From positions 62,001 through 126,000 of the forward strand of contig NZ_CAMEFG010000001.1 of the NCBI RefSeq assembly GCF_945915435.1: a stretch of 64,000 nucleotides of DNA. The letters are read 5' to 3'. Under the pieces are notes generated by a model. That model saw nothing but the letters and a program-made list of their open reading frames with translations, had not been told where the DNA came from and did no database searches. Both the position numbers and the translations under genes were made by a program. The stretch is from an uncultured Paracoccus sp. (GTDB lineage Bacteria > Pseudomonadota > Alphaproteobacteria > Rhodobacterales > Rhodobacteraceae). Position 1 is the first letter of the stretch; every line of letters begins with the position of its first letter. Positions 17,998-33,121 of the stretch are shown piece after piece.

Positions 17998-20571
17998 ATG
18001 GCCACCACCCAACGCCTTGCCGACTGGAAACCCTATCCTTTCAGGGTCGAGGAAACCCGGCTGGAATTCGACCTTGCCCCCAGGGGCACCACCGTCCGGT
18101 CGCAGATCAGGCTGCAACGCATCGCGCAAGGCCCGCTGGTGCTGGATGGCGCAGACCTGCGGACCCAGGCGCTGACCATCGACGGCGCACCCATTCCCGA
18201 TACCGCGCACCGCATCCAGGGCGAACAGTTGGTCATCGACGCGGACGCCCTGCCCGAAGGCGGCTTCACCTTCGGTGCCGAGGTGCAGATCGACCCCGCC
18301 GCCAACACCGCGCTGGAAGGGCTTTATCAATCCGGCGACATGTTCTGCACCCAATGCGAGGCGCAGGGTTTCCGCAAGATCACATGGTATCCCGACCGTC
18401 CCGACGTGATGGCGCCCTTCCATGTCACGATCCGCTCGGACAAGCCGGTGCTGCTGTCGAACGGCAACCCCGTCCGGCAGGAAAAGGGCCTGGCGGTCTG
18501 GCACGATCCCTGGCCCAAGCCGTCCTATCTGTTCGCGCTGGTCGCGGGCAACCTGGTGTCGCTGGACGACCGTTTCACCACGCGCTCGGGGAATGTGGCC
18601 GATCTGCATGTCTGGGTACGGCCGGGGGATGAGGATCGCGCCGATTTCGCGATGGAATCGCTGAAGAAGTCGATGAAATGGGACGAGGACACCTATGGCC
18701 GCGAATACGATCTGGACGTGTTCAACCTTGTCGCCGTCGATGACTTCAACATGGGCGCGATGGAAAACAAGGGGCTGAACATCTTCAACTCGAAACTGGT
18801 CCTGGCCAGCCCCGAAACCGCGACGGACGGGGATTATGAACGGATCGAGGCGGTGATCGCCCATGAATATTTCCACAACTGGACCGGCAACCGCATCACC
18901 TGCCGCGACTGGTTCCAGCTTTGCCTGAAGGAAGGGCTGACCGTCTTTCGCGACCAGCAGTTCACCAGCGACATGCGCTCGCCCGCGGTCAAGCGCATCC
19001 ATGACGTGCAAACCCTGCGCGCGCGCCAGTTCCGCGAGGACCAAGGCCCGCTGGCCCATCCGCCGCGCCCCGATCATTATCAGGAAATCAACAACTTCTA
19101 TACCGCGACCGTCTACGAAAAGGGCGCCGAGGTCATCGGGATGCTCAAGCGGCTGGTCGGGGACAGCGGTTATGACAAGGCGCTGGATCTCTATTTCACG
19201 CGCCACGACGGGCAGGCCTGCACGATCGAGGACTGGCTGAAGGTCTTCGAGGATGCCACCGGCCGCGACCTGACCCAGTTCAAACGCTGGTATACCGATG
19301 CAGGCACCCCGCACCTGGCCATGAGCGAGGACTGGCAGGACGGCACGCTGACGCTGACCTTCACGCAGGAAACCGCGCCCACGCCCGGCCAGCCCGGCAA
19401 GGCCCCCCGCGCCATCCCCATCGCGCTTGGACTGATCGGCCCGAACGGGGACGAAGTGCTGCCTACCACCGTTCTGGAAATGACCGAGGCCCGGCAAAGC
19501 TTCACCTTCGACGGGCTTGGCGCGCGGCCCGTGGTGTCGCTGCTGCGCGGGTTCTCGGCGCCAGTGACGGTGGGGCGGGTGATCACGGCGGATCAGCAGG
19601 CGCTGCTTCTGGCCCATGACACCGACCCCTTCGCCCGGTGGGAAGCCGGGCACGACCTGGCGCTGGCCGATCTGGTCAGCCGCGCGACCGGCGGTCCGGC
19701 CAGCGCCGCCCATGCCGAGGCCATCGGCGGCGTCCTGGCCGATGCCGCGACCGACCCCGCCTTTGCCGCGCTGTGCCTGTCCCTGCCCGGCGAGGATGAG
19801 ATCGCGACCGCCATCGCCGCACAGGGCGGCACCCCGGACCCCGATGCCATCCATGCCGCGCGCGAGGCCGCCGCGACCGATCTTGCCGCGCGGCACGAGG
19901 ACGCCTTGCAGCGCCTTTACGACCGGATGGCACCCGACGGTCCCTATCGTCCCGACGCGGCAGGCAGCGCACGGCGCAGCCTGCGGCTGGCGGCACTTGC
20001 GCTGCTGAGCCGCCTGGACGAAGGCGACCGCGCGCTGGTCCTGTTCGGCACCGCCGAAAACATGACCGAGCGTTTCGGCGCGCTGGCCCGGCTGGTCGCT
20101 GCCGGACGCGACCGCGACAGCCTCGAACTGTTCCGCCGCGAATTCCAGGGCAACCGGCTGGTGATGGACAAATGGTTCACCGTGCAGGCCCTGCATGCCG
20201 CGCCGGGCGATGCCCTGGCGCGCGCCGCTGCGCTGGCCGGGCGCAGCGATTTCGACTGGAAGAACCCCAACCGTTTCCGCGCCCTGCTGGGCGGGCTGGC
20301 GGCCAATCATGCGGGCTTTCACGCAAGCGACGGCTCGGGCTACGACTTTTATGCCGGGTGGCTGATGAAGCTGGACCCGGTGAACCCGCAGACCGCGGCG
20401 CGGATGTGTTCGGCATTCGAGACCTGGCCGCGCTACGATGCAGGGCGCCGCGACAAGGCCCGCGCCGCCCTGCAACGGATCGCCGCCATGCCGGGGCTTT
20501 CGCGCAATACCGCCGAGATGGTCACGCGCATCCTTGCCGCTGGCGGCAAAGCGGGGCCTAATAAGGGCTGA
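17998..20571 (+). CDS. pepN: Aminopeptidase N
   Basis: An 857-residue M1-family zinc aminopeptidase that removes N-terminal residues from peptides in the cytosol. The substrate-binding G-A-M-E-N motif precedes the zinc site H-E-Y-F-H at residues 289-293, with the third ligand glutamate about 19 residues later in K-E-G-L-T. The C-terminal alpha-helical domain is complete, and the length is close to the E. coli enzyme (870). The start at 17998 gives the family N-terminus; an upstream in-frame extension is not supported. An acyltransferase gene follows after 23 bases. Confidence 0.95.
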   Translation: MATTQRLADWKPYPFRVEETRLEFDLAPRGTTVRSQIRLQRIAQGPLVLDGADLRTQALTIDGAPIPDTAHRIQGEQLVIDADALPEGGFTFGAEVQIDPAANTALEGLYQSGDMFCTQCEAQGFRKITWYPDRPDVMAPFHVTIRSDKPVLLSNGNPVRQEKGLAVWHDPWPKPSYLFALVAGNLVSLDDRFTTRSGNVADLHVWVRPGDEDRADFAMESLKKSMKWDEDTYGREYDLDVFNLVAVDDFNMGAMENKGLNIFNSKLVLASPETATDGDYERIEAVIAHEYFHNWTGNRITCRDWFQLCLKEGLTVFRDQQFTSDMRSPAVKRIHDVQTLRARQFREDQGPLAHPPRPDHYQEINNFYTATVYEKGAEVIGMLKRLVGDSGYDKALDLYFTRHDGQACTIEDWLKVFEDATGRDLTQFKRWYTDAGTPHLAMSEDWQDGTLTLTFTQETAPTPGQPGKAPRAIPIALGLIGPNGDEVLPTTVLEMTEARQSFTFDGLGARPVVSLLRGFSAPVTVGRVITADQQALLLAHDTDPFARWEAGHDLALADLVSRATGGPASAAHAEAIGGVLADAATDPAFAALCLSLPGEDEIATAIAAQGGTPDPDAIHAAREAAATDLAARHEDALQRLYDRMAPDGPYRPDAAGSARRSLRLAALALLSRLDEGDRALVLFGTAENMTERFGALARLVAAGRDRDSLELFRREFQGNRLVMDKWFTVQALHAAPGDALARAAALAGRSDFDWKNPNRFRALLGGLAANHAGFHASDGSGYDFYAGWLMKLDPVNPQTAARMCSAFETWPRYDAGRRDKARAALQRIAAMPGLSRNTAEMVTRILAAGGKAGPNKG

Positions 20572-20594
20572 CGGAAACCAGCCAGAGGCCGATC

Positions 20595-21500
20595 ATGCAG
20601 GCAATGGATGCCCGCGAGGACATGCGCACCCGGATCGAGCCGCTCATCATCGAGCGCGCGCCGTGGCTTTATTCGGGCAAGTGGCACCATACGCTGCTGC
20701 GCCACATGCTGATGCGACTGCTGCGCTATCCGCAGACGCTGAAACTGGGCGCCGATTACCGCGACCTGCCCGCGCAAGAGATGATGCGCCGCCTTGCGCT
20801 GCTGATCGCCCATGACATGCGGATCGAGGGGCTGGAGAACCTGCCCGCCTCCGGCCCCGCGCTGATCGTGTCGAACCACCCGACCGGAATCGCGGATGGG
20901 GTCATCCTGAATCATATCATCTCGGCCATCCGCGACGACCTGTTCATCTATGCCAATCACGACATCCTGCGCGTGATGCCGCAGATGGCCGAGATCATCG
21001 CCCCCGTCGAATGGCGCGTGGAAAAGCGCAGCCATGCCAAGACCCGCGCGACGATGGACTATACCCGCGAGGCACTGTCGCGGGGGCGGATCGGGCTGAT
21101 ATTCCCCTCGGGGCGGCTGGCCAAGCGGCGCGGGCTGGCGCTGCATGAACGGCCCTGGATGGCCAGCGCGGCGATGATCGCGCGCAAGTTCCGGGTGCCG
21201 GTCGTTCCGTTGCGGATCCGGGCGCGCAACTCGGCCCTGTTCTACCTGCTGGACGCGCTGCATCCGACAGTGCGCGACGTGACGCTGTTCAACGAGGTGC
21301 TGAACAAGCCGGGGCAGGTCTATCGCGTCACCATCGGCGCCCCCATCGCGCCCGACACCCTGCCCGCCCGCAGCGAGGACGGGATCGCCCATCTGCGCGA
21401 GGCCGTGCTGGCGCTGCCCGAACCCGGACCCGGCGCCACCCATCTGTCGCAACTGCGCGGGCTGGCGCTGAACCGGCGGGGGGCGGCCAAACCGGCGTGA
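20595..21500 (+). CDS. Lysophospholipid (1-acylglycerol-3-phosphate) acyltransferase family protein
   Basis: A 301-residue PlsC-like acyltransferase. The catalytic H-x4-D appears in S-N-H-P-T-G-I-A-D, and a later F-P-S-G-R motif fits the phosphate-binding block. No clear N-terminal membrane helix is visible, so it may be peripheral. Relatives acylate lysophosphatidate or lyso-ornithine lipids, and which one applies cannot be decided from the sequence. It is the second gene after pepN and ends facing proB. Confidence 0.75.
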   Translation: MQAMDAREDMRTRIEPLIIERAPWLYSGKWHHTLLRHMLMRLLRYPQTLKLGADYRDLPAQEMMRRLALLIAHDMRIEGLENLPASGPALIVSNHPTGIADGVILNHIISAIRDDLFIYANHDILRVMPQMAEIIAPVEWRVEKRSHAKTRATMDYTREALSRGRIGLIFPSGRLAKRRGLALHERPWMASAAMIARKFRVPVVPLRIRARNSALFYLLDALHPTVRDVTLFNEVLNKPGQVYRVTIGAPIAPDTLPARSEDGIAHLREAVLALPEPGPGATHLSQLRGLALNRRGAAKPA

Positions 21501-21519
21501 TTGCCGCCCGCCTTCGCCG

Positions 21520-21572
21520 CCGGACCGGGGCGCCGCCCCGGACCCCGGGGGTATTTGGATGATGAAGAAAGC
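21520..21572. repeat. Intergenic GC hairpin with GGTATTTG tail, Rhodobacterales-type
   Basis: CCGGGGC and GCCCCGG (21525-21541) form a stem with a 3-base loop, followed by ACCCCGGGGGTATTTGG and a GAAGAAAG end. This hairpin plus GGTATTTG arrangement resembles a short intergenic element I recall as common after genes in Rhodobacterales genomes. Only one copy is present in this window, so the repeat nature is from memory, not shown here. It lies between two convergent genes and may act as a terminator. Confidence 0.4.
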
Positions 21573-21578
21573 GGGCGT

Positions 21579-23728
<2,150 letters not shown>

Positions 23729-23871
23729 TCAGGACGCCATTCGCCGAAGCGCCGTCCGGCTTGCGATACGCGCTAAGACGGTCCGGTTCAAGCGCCCCGC
23801 CGGTCGATCAGCCGATTGTGCCTTTGCGTTTTGCGGGGCCATGCCTACATTGTTCGGGCATGAGAGGTCCG

Positions 23872-25290
23872 ATGATCGCATTCGACAACAGTTTTGCCCG
23901 CCTGCCTGCCGGCTTTTTCACCCGCACCGCCCCGACGCCCGTGCGCGACCCGGCGCTGATCGCGCTGAACCGGCCACTGGCCGACAGGCTTGGGCTGGAC
24001 GCCGATTGGCTGGCAGGTCCCGAGGGGCTGGCGATGCTGTCGGGCAACCGCCTGCCCGAGGGGGCGGCGGGAATCGCGCAGGCCTATGCGGGCCACCAGT
24101 TCGGCGGTTTCGTTCCGCAATTGGGCGACGGGCGCGCGGTCCTGCTGGGCGAGGTCGTGGCGCCGGACGGCCAGCGGTTCGACCTGCAACTGAAAGGCGC
24201 AGGCCCCACGCCGTTCTCGCGGCGCGGCGACGGGCGGGCGTGGCTGGGGCCGGTCCTGCGCGAATACCTGGTCAGCGAGTTCATGGCGGCGGCGGGCATC
24301 CCGACGACGCGCGCGCTGGCCGCGGTCTCGACGGGTGAAAACGTCATCCGCGAAACCCTGCTGCCCGGCGCGATCCTGACGCGGGTTGCGGCCAGCCATA
24401 TCCGCGTCGGCACCTTTGAATTCTTCGCGGTGCGCGGCGATACCGAGCGGCTGCGCCTGCTGGCCGACCACACCATCGCTCGCCACTATCCGCAGGCAGG
24501 CAGCGCGCTGGAACTGCTGCGGGCCGTGGTCGCCGCGCAGGCCGCGACGATTGCGGGCTGGATGGCGCTTGGCTTCGTGCATGGGGTGATGAACACCGAC
24601 AATATGGCGCTGTCGGGGGAAACCATCGACTATGGCCCCTGCGCCTTCGTCGACGGATTCGACCCGCGCGCGGTGTTTTCATCGATCGACACGGGCGGGC
24701 GCTATGCCTGGATCGAGCAGCCCAATATCGCCGTGTGGAACCTCGCACAGCTTGCAAGCTGCCTTGTGCCGCTGATGGGCGACCAGGATCAGGCGATCCG
24801 CGACGCGACGCAGGCGGTTCACGACTTTCCCCGCATCTACGAAGGCGAATGGCTGGCGCGCTTCGCCGCCAAGCTGGGCATCGCCAGCCCGCGCGAAGAG
24901 GACCGCGCGCTGATCGAGGACCTTCTGCGCCTGATGGCTACCGGGCGGGCCGATTTCACCCGCTGCTTCGCCGGGCTGGCGGACGGGCGGGCGCGGGACG
25001 AATTCGCCGACCCCGCGCCATTCGACGAATGGCACGCCCGCTGGCAGCGCCGCATCGCCGGGGAAGCCGATCCGCAAGCCGTCATGGCCCGCGCCAACCC
25101 GCGCCGCATCCCGCGCAACCACCTGGTCGAAGAGGTAATCGCCGCCGCCCGCGACCGCGGCGATTACCAGCCCTTCCACGCGCTCAACGCCGCGCTGACC
25201 CTGCCCTTCTCCGACAAGCCGGAATGGCAGCGTTACGCCCTTGCGCCGACCCCCGAGCAGGTCGTCCACCGCACCTTTTGCGGCACCTGA
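23872..25290 (+). CDS. selO: Protein adenylyltransferase SelO
   Basis: A 472-residue pseudokinase of the SelO/YdiU family that transfers AMP to protein hydroxyl groups in redox stress. Family signatures are [27 protein letters not shown] and the catalytic H-G-V-M-N-T-D-N-M followed by D-Y-G-P-C-A-F. The protein ends T-F-C-G-T; the cysteine stands where eukaryotic SelO has selenocysteine. The ATG at 23872 is chosen because GAGAGG precedes it and it gives the length of E. coli YdiU (478). The next gene starts 9 bases later. Confidence 0.9.
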   Translation: MIAFDNSFARLPAGFFTRTAPTPVRDPALIALNRPLADRLGLDADWLAGPEGLAMLSGNRLPEGAAGIAQAYAGHQFGGFVPQLGDGRAVLLGEVVAPDGQRFDLQLKGAGPTPFSRRGDGRAWLGPVLREYLVSEFMAAAGIPTTRALAAVSTGENVIRETLLPGAILTRVAASHIRVGTFEFFAVRGDTERLRLLADHTIARHYPQAGSALELLRAVVAAQAATIAGWMALGFVHGVMNTDNMALSGETIDYGPCAFVDGFDPRAVFSSIDTGGRYAWIEQPNIAVWNLAQLASCLVPLMGDQDQAIRDATQAVHDFPRIYEGEWLARFAAKLGIASPREEDRALIEDLLRLMATGRADFTRCFAGLADGRARDEFADPAPFDEWHARWQRRIAGEADPQAVMARANPRRIPRNHLVEEVIAAARDRGDYQPFHALNAALTLPFSDKPEWQRYALAPTPEQVVHRTFCGT

Positions 25291-25299
25291 GCAGGCCCC

Positions 25300-27346
<2,047 letters not shown>

Positions 27347-27365
27347 GTCTGCGGCGACGCGATGC

Positions 27366-27394
27366 GAAAGGCCCGCCCCCCGTGGCGGGCCTTT
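27366..27394. terminator. Hairpin terminator after eno
   Basis: An 11-base perfect stem (AAAGGCCCGCC with GGCGGGCCTTT) and a 6-base loop, followed by another T. It separates the convergent eno and squalene/phytoene-synthase-like genes and can serve both. Confidence 0.85.
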
Positions 27395-28159
27395 TCATTC
27401 CCACCAGCGCCCGGTCAACGCCAGCCGGCCAAGCGCGAAACGGCGGCGGAACTCGGATGCCGCGATGGGTGCGGGCTTGCCGCTTGCCGCGATTTCACGC
27501 AGCGCGGCGGTGTGGCCGATGCCCCGAAACAGCACCGGCGCGATCCGGCGCGGAACCTGCCGCCGCGCGGCCCTTGCCCGCCCAAGCGCCTGCAAGCCCT
27601 GCCCCGCCAGTTCCGACAACAGCGCCGGATCGGGACGCGCCAGCCCCATTCCAAGCGCATCAAGCTGCGGCAGCGCCGCCAGCCAATGGGCCAGCCCCGT
27701 GCCAAGGGCGTGGTCCTGCGCCGGCCCATCGGCGCCCGAGGGCGCGCCGAGCGTCAGCACCGCATGGCGCATCAATGCGCCCGAGGTGGCACGGACATAG
27801 GCCAGGACATCCTCGACTTGGCTGAAAGGCTCGCGGTAGCAGTCGCGCCGCCGGGCCTCGACCAGATCGACCAGCACCGCCGCATCGTCGCCCCACGCCT
27901 CGGCCAGCGGCCCCAGCAGGTCATGGGCGGACACATCGCCGCGTCCGATCCGGTCAAGCTGGTCGGCCCACCATTGCAGCCGCATCTCGGCGATCAGCGG
28001 TTCGTTCGCCTGCAAGGGCGCGCGGGCCAGTTCGTTGTTCAGCGCGTAAAGCGTCCAGATCCGCCCCCGCGCATCGGGGGGCAGGATCAGGCTGGCACCG
28101 AAACGGTCCGGGTCGCTTTCCCGCAGGCCCTCGGCGATGGGGGCAAGGGGATCGCTCAC
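27395..28159 (-). CDS. Squalene/phytoene synthase family protein (NDUFAF6-like)
   Basis: A 254-residue trans-isoprenyl-diphosphate synthase-fold protein. The N-terminal L-Y-A-L-N-N-E-L-A-R-A and M-R-L-Q-W-W-A-D segments match the family branch that includes mitochondrial NDUFAF6, an assembly factor for complex I, better than true carotenoid enzymes. No carotenoid genes lie nearby. The start codon is GTG at 28159, and GTGA overlaps the cimA stop, so translation is coupled. A role in respiratory complex assembly is a guess from the relative. Confidence 0.7.
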   Translation of the reverse strand: MSDPLAPIAEGLRESDPDRFGASLILPPDARGRIWTLYALNNELARAPLQANEPLIAEMRLQWWADQLDRIGRGDVSAHDLLGPLAEAWGDDAAVLVDLVEARRRDCYREPFSQVEDVLAYVRATSGALMRHAVLTLGAPSGADGPAQDHALGTGLAHWLAALPQLDALGMGLARPDPALLSELAGQGLQALGRARAARRQVPRRIAPVLFRGIGHTAALREIAASGKPAPIAASEFRRRFALGRLALTGRWWE

Positions 28160-29778
28160 TTGGGCTGGACCCCGTCATGGACCAGCTTCCAGTCGATGGC
28201 ATCGACCAGCGCCTCGAAACTGGCATCTACAAGGTTGGGCGAGACGCCGACCGTGGACCAGCTTCGCCCCCGGTCGTCGGCGCTGTCGATATTGACGCGG
28301 GTGACGGCATCGACCCCCGCGCCGGTGATGCGGACGCGGAAATCCGTCAGCCGCATCCCATCGACCGAGGCTTGGTAAGGTCCCAGATCCTTGGCCAGCG
28401 CGTGCCACAGCGCGCTGACCGGCCCCCGGTCGCCGCCGTGTTCGTCCATGCTTTCGCTGGCCGAGATCAACCGCTTGTCCCCGATCCGCGCCACGACCAC
28501 CGCCTCGGAGACCGAGATGCGGCGGCCAAGCGCGTTCATCCGCCGCTCGATCGTCACGCGGTAACGCTCGACCTGGAAGAAGGCGGGAAGGATGCCCAAC
28601 TCGCGCCGCGCCAGCAGCTCGAAACTGGCCTGCGCGCCGTCATAGGCATAGCCTTGATCCTCGCGCGATTTCACCAGTTCCAGGATGCGCGGCAAGGCGG
28701 GGTCGTCGCGGGCGATGTCGATCCCTGCATCAGTCAGGCGCGCGCGCAGATTCGACTGCCCGGCCTGGTTCGACATGGGAATGATGCGCTGGTTGCCCAC
28801 CGATTCGGGCGGGACATGTTCGTAGGTCGCGGGGTTCTTGACGATGGCGCTGGCATGCAGCCCCGCCTTGTGCGCAAAGGCCGAGGCCCCGACATAAGGC
28901 AGATCGCGGGCCGAGGCGCGGTTGAGGATCTCGTCCAGCCGCCGCGAGATTCGCGTCAGGCTGGCCAGCCCCCCGGTCCCGACCCCGATCTGCAAGGTCG
29001 AGGCATAGGGTTCCTTCAACAGCAGCGTCGGGATCAGGCTGGTCAGGCTGGCATTGCCGCAGCGTTCGCCAAGGCCGTTCAGCGTGCCCTGCACCTGCCG
29101 CGCGCCCGCATCCACCGCCGCCAGCGTGCAGGCGACCGCGTTGCCGGTGTCGTCGTGGCAATGGATGCCCAGCCTGTCGCCGGGAATGCCCGCGGCGATG
29201 ACCTGTGCCGTCACCTCACCCACCCGCGCGGGCAGGGTGCCGCCATTCGTGTCGCACAGCACCAGCCAGCGCGCCCCCGCATCCAGCGCGGCGCGCAGGC
29301 AGGACAGCGCGAAACCGGGGTCCTCGGCATATCCGTCGAAGAAATGCTCGGCATCGAAGATCGCCTCTCGCCCCTGCGCCACGACATGAGCGACCGAGGC
29401 GCAGATGTTTTCAAGGTTCTCGTGGGGCGTGATCCCAAGCGCCTCGCGGACATGGAAGGGATGGGTCTTGCCGACAAGGCAGACGGTGGGCGTCCCCGCG
29501 TTCAGCACCGCCGCCAGCACGTCGTCGTTCTCGGCCGAGCGACCCGCGCGTTTCGTCATCCCGAAGGCCGTCAGCGTGGCGCGGGTGGGCGGTGCGGCGG
29601 CGAAGAACTCGCTGTCGGTCGGATTCGCGCCGGGCCAGCCGCCTTCGATGTGATCGACGCCAAGCCCGTCCAGCAACAGCGCGATCTCGGCCTTCTCGGC
29701 GGCCGAGAACTGCACCCCCTGCGTCTGCTGACCATCGCGCAGCGTGGTGTCGTAAAGGTAAAGGCGCTGGCGGGTCAT
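28156..29778 (-). CDS. cimA: (R)-citramalate synthase
   Basis: A 540-residue HMGL-like condensing enzyme that makes citramalate from pyruvate and acetyl-CoA for threonine-independent isoleucine synthesis. The N-terminus shows L-Y-D-T-T-L-R-D-G-Q-Q-T-Q-G; the metal and substrate motif H-C-H-D-D-T-G-N-A and a C-terminal LeuA-type regulatory domain are present. The ATG at 29778 has GAGGGGA upstream and gives the usual start. An in-frame ATG at 29814 overlaps the cysS stop (ATGA) and cannot be excluded. The downstream gene overlaps by 4 bases. Confidence 0.9.
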   Translation of the reverse strand: MTRQRLYLYDTTLRDGQQTQGVQFSAAEKAEIALLLDGLGVDHIEGGWPGANPTDSEFFAAAPPTRATLTAFGMTKRAGRSAENDDVLAAVLNAGTPTVCLVGKTHPFHVREALGITPHENLENICASVAHVVAQGREAIFDAEHFFDGYAEDPGFALSCLRAALDAGARWLVLCDTNGGTLPARVGEVTAQVIAAGIPGDRLGIHCHDDTGNAVACTLAAVDAGARQVQGTLNGLGERCGNASLTSLIPTLLLKEPYASTLQIGVGTGGLASLTRISRRLDEILNRASARDLPYVGASAFAHKAGLHASAIVKNPATYEHVPPESVGNQRIIPMSNQAGQSNLRARLTDAGIDIARDDPALPRILELVKSREDQGYAYDGAQASFELLARRELGILPAFFQVERYRVTIERRMNALGRRISVSEAVVVARIGDKRLISASESMDEHGGDRGPVSALWHALAKDLGPYQASVDGMRLTDFRVRITGAGVDAVTRVNIDSADDRGRSWSTVGVSPNLVDASFEALVDAIDWKLVHDGVQPK

Positions 29779-29810
29779 CGGGGCTTTCCCCTCGTGCTGG
29801 CTGGATGGGT

Positions 29811-31223
<1,413 letters not shown>

Positions 31224-31446
31224 GACTTCCCCTGTCGCGGGCGTCATCTGGTCACGCTGATACGCCCGCCTGAATAATCAGCCGATAATGCTGCAAATGG
31301 TGGCGGTTTGCGCGATCATGGCTGACCGCTTAGCGCATCGCGGCACCCGTGCCAAGACGGGCTGCGCAAAATCGCGGTGATGGGAAAGCCGGTCGGTCGG
31401 TTCGTGCCACAGGTAGCGCACGGACGCCGTCGGGGCCTGGGAGGGA

Positions 31447-31475
31447 CGCGCCGCCGATCCGGGACCGGCGGCGCG
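31447..31475 (-). terminator. GC-rich hairpin after the small secreted protein gene
   Basis: CGCGCCGCCG pairs perfectly with CGGCGGCGCG over a 9-base loop, 9 bases beyond the stop of the gene at 31484. No T run follows on the minus strand, so termination efficiency is uncertain. Confidence 0.4.
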
Positions 31476-31483
31476 CGGCGGCC

Positions 31484-31897
31484 TTAGCTGGGAAGCTGGG
31501 CCGCGAGTTCCTGGATCATCGAATCCATCTGCTGGCAAAGCGCCTCGACCGAGCTGCCCTGAGCCGTGGCCGCGTCGGCCAGCGTCTGCTCGGCCCCCAT
31601 CGCGGAAACGGTCCCGGCGGCGCCCTTCGCCTCGGCGGCATCGCCTGCGGCGGCGTCGCCCTCGGGGATCATGGTCAGCAGGCGTTCCTGGATCTCGACC
31701 GCCTGGCCGTCGATGTGGCCCTCGGCCTGGCAATGCTTGAGAACGCCAAGCTGGTTGCGCGCGCTTTCATAGGCCATCGCCGCATCCATCTGCGCAGGTG
31801 CTTCTTGCACTGGCGCTTCGGGGGCGGCCGCGTCCTGGGCAAGGGCTACGCCTGCGGTCAGGGCGAGGGCGGGCAGAAAGCTGAATACTCGGATCAT
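31484..31897 (-). CDS. Small secreted protein of unknown function
   Basis: 137 residues with a signal peptide (about 1-20, ending A-L-A-Q), then a short A/P/E-rich linker and a soluble helical domain. Two cysteines are seen, in H-C-Q-A-E and L-C-Q-Q-M, which could form a disulfide in the periplasm. The conserved-looking core L-L-T-M-I-P-E-G-D-A-A-A-G-D resembles proteins annotated in Rhodobacteraceae as pore-forming ESAT-6 family; that label is from memory and unproven. The ATG at 31897 is chosen because the signal peptide starts there. It stands alone between cysS and the ABC transporter genes. Confidence 0.65.
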   Translation of the reverse strand: MIRVFSFLPALALTAGVALAQDAAAPEAPVQEAPAQMDAAMAYESARNQLGVLKHCQAEGHIDGQAVEIQERLLTMIPEGDAAAGDAAEAKGAAGTVSAMGAEQTLADAATAQGSSVEALCQQMDSMIQELAAQLPS

Positions 31898-31990
31898 GTT
31901 GATCTCCGTCGTTGGAAGGTAGGCAAAACGTGGCACTTCCACCCAGGCCCTGCAACCGGGGGCGGCGTAAACTTGCCACAAGCGGATTAA

Positions 31991-33121
31991 CTACCTGAAA
32001 AGAATAAGCCCGCCCGGCGACCAACTGACCCTGACACGGGTGCCCACGTCCGGCAACTCGCGTCCGAAGACGTTGCGCATCGAGATGCGGACCGGCGGCG
32101 CGATTCCGTCGAAACCGGCGGCTCCGTCCATGCGCACGTCGTAATAGGTCATGTCGCCGTAATAGACGACCTCGTCGATGGTGCCGTGGGTGATGTTGCC
32201 GCTTTCGGGCTGGCCCGCGCGCAGAAGCGAGACCGCCTCGGGCCGGAATCCGACCATCGGTCCCGCATCGTCGGGGTTCGCGCGGCTGACATTGCGGTTG
32301 GGGATCTCGACCACGCCGAAGCCGGGGGTCTCGACCAGGACGCCCTCGGCCCGGTCCTGGGTCACGCGGGCGGGAAGGAAGTTCATCACGCCAAGGAAAT
32401 CGGCGACGCGGCGGCTGGCGGGGCGGGAATACAGCGCCTCGGGTCCGTCAAGCTGGGCGATTTCGCCCTCGAACATGACGGCGATGCGGTCGGACATGAC
32501 CAGCGCCTCCTCCTGGTCGTGGGTCACCAGGACGAAGGTGATGCCGACCTGGCGTTGCAGCTTGATCAGTTCGACCTGCATCTGTTCGCGCATCTTGCGG
32601 TCCAGCGCGGAAAGCGGCTCGTCCAGCAGCAGGACCTTGGGCTTGAGGATCAGCGCACGCGCCAGCGCGACCCGCTGGCGCTGCCCACCCGACAGCGCAT
32701 GCGCGGCGCGGTTGCCATAACCGGCAAGGCCGACCATCGCCAGCGCATCCTCGACCGCAGCGGCCTTGTCGCGCGCCGGACGCGGATCGCGGCGCAGGCC
32801 GAAGCCCACGTTCTGCGCCACGCTCAGATGCGGAAAGATCGCATAGGACTGGAACACCATGTTCGTGGGCCGCCGGTTGGCGGGCACATGCACCATGTCC
32901 TGCCCGTCGATCATCACCACGCCGTCGGAAATATCCTCGAACCCCGCGATGGTGCGCAGCAGCGTGGTCTTGCCGCAGCCCGAAGGGCCGAGCAGCGAAA
33001 AGAATTCCCCCGCGCGGATGGTCAGGTCGATGCCGCGCAGGGCGTGGTAATCGCCGTAATGCTTGTGAACGCCCCGGCATTCGATCATCGGCTTGCGGTC
33101 GGATGTGTTGGTGTTGGTCAC
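31991..33121 (-). CDS. Polyamine-type ABC transporter ATPase (PotA-like)
   Basis: About 376 residues. The Walker A motif G-P-S-G-C-G-K-T-T is at about 45-53, the signature is L-S-G-G-Q-R-Q-R-V, Walker B is V-L-L-L-D-E-P, and the switch is T-H-D-Q-E-E. A C-terminal TOBE domain follows the ATPase core, as in PotA/PotG. The GTG at 33121 overlaps the permease stop as GTGA and has a GGGGG stretch upstream; an ATG at 33088 is the alternative. It energises import through the two permeases encoded just upstream. Confidence 0.85.
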   Translation of the reverse strand: MTNTNTSDRKPMIECRGVHKHYGDYHALRGIDLTIRAGEFFSLLGPSGCGKTTLLRTIAGFEDISDGVVMIDGQDMVHVPANRRPTNMVFQSYAIFPHLSVAQNVGFGLRRDPRPARDKAAAVEDALAMVGLAGYGNRAAHALSGGQRQRVALARALILKPKVLLLDEPLSALDRKMREQMQVELIKLQRQVGITFVLVTHDQEEALVMSDRIAVMFEGEIAQLDGPEALYSRPASRRVADFLGVMNFLPARVTQDRAEGVLVETPGFGVVEIPNRNVSRANPDDAGPMVGFRPEAVSLLRAGQPESGNITHGTIDEVVYYGDMTYYDVRMDGAAGFDGIAPPVRISMRNVFGRELPDVGTRVRVSWSPGGLILFR

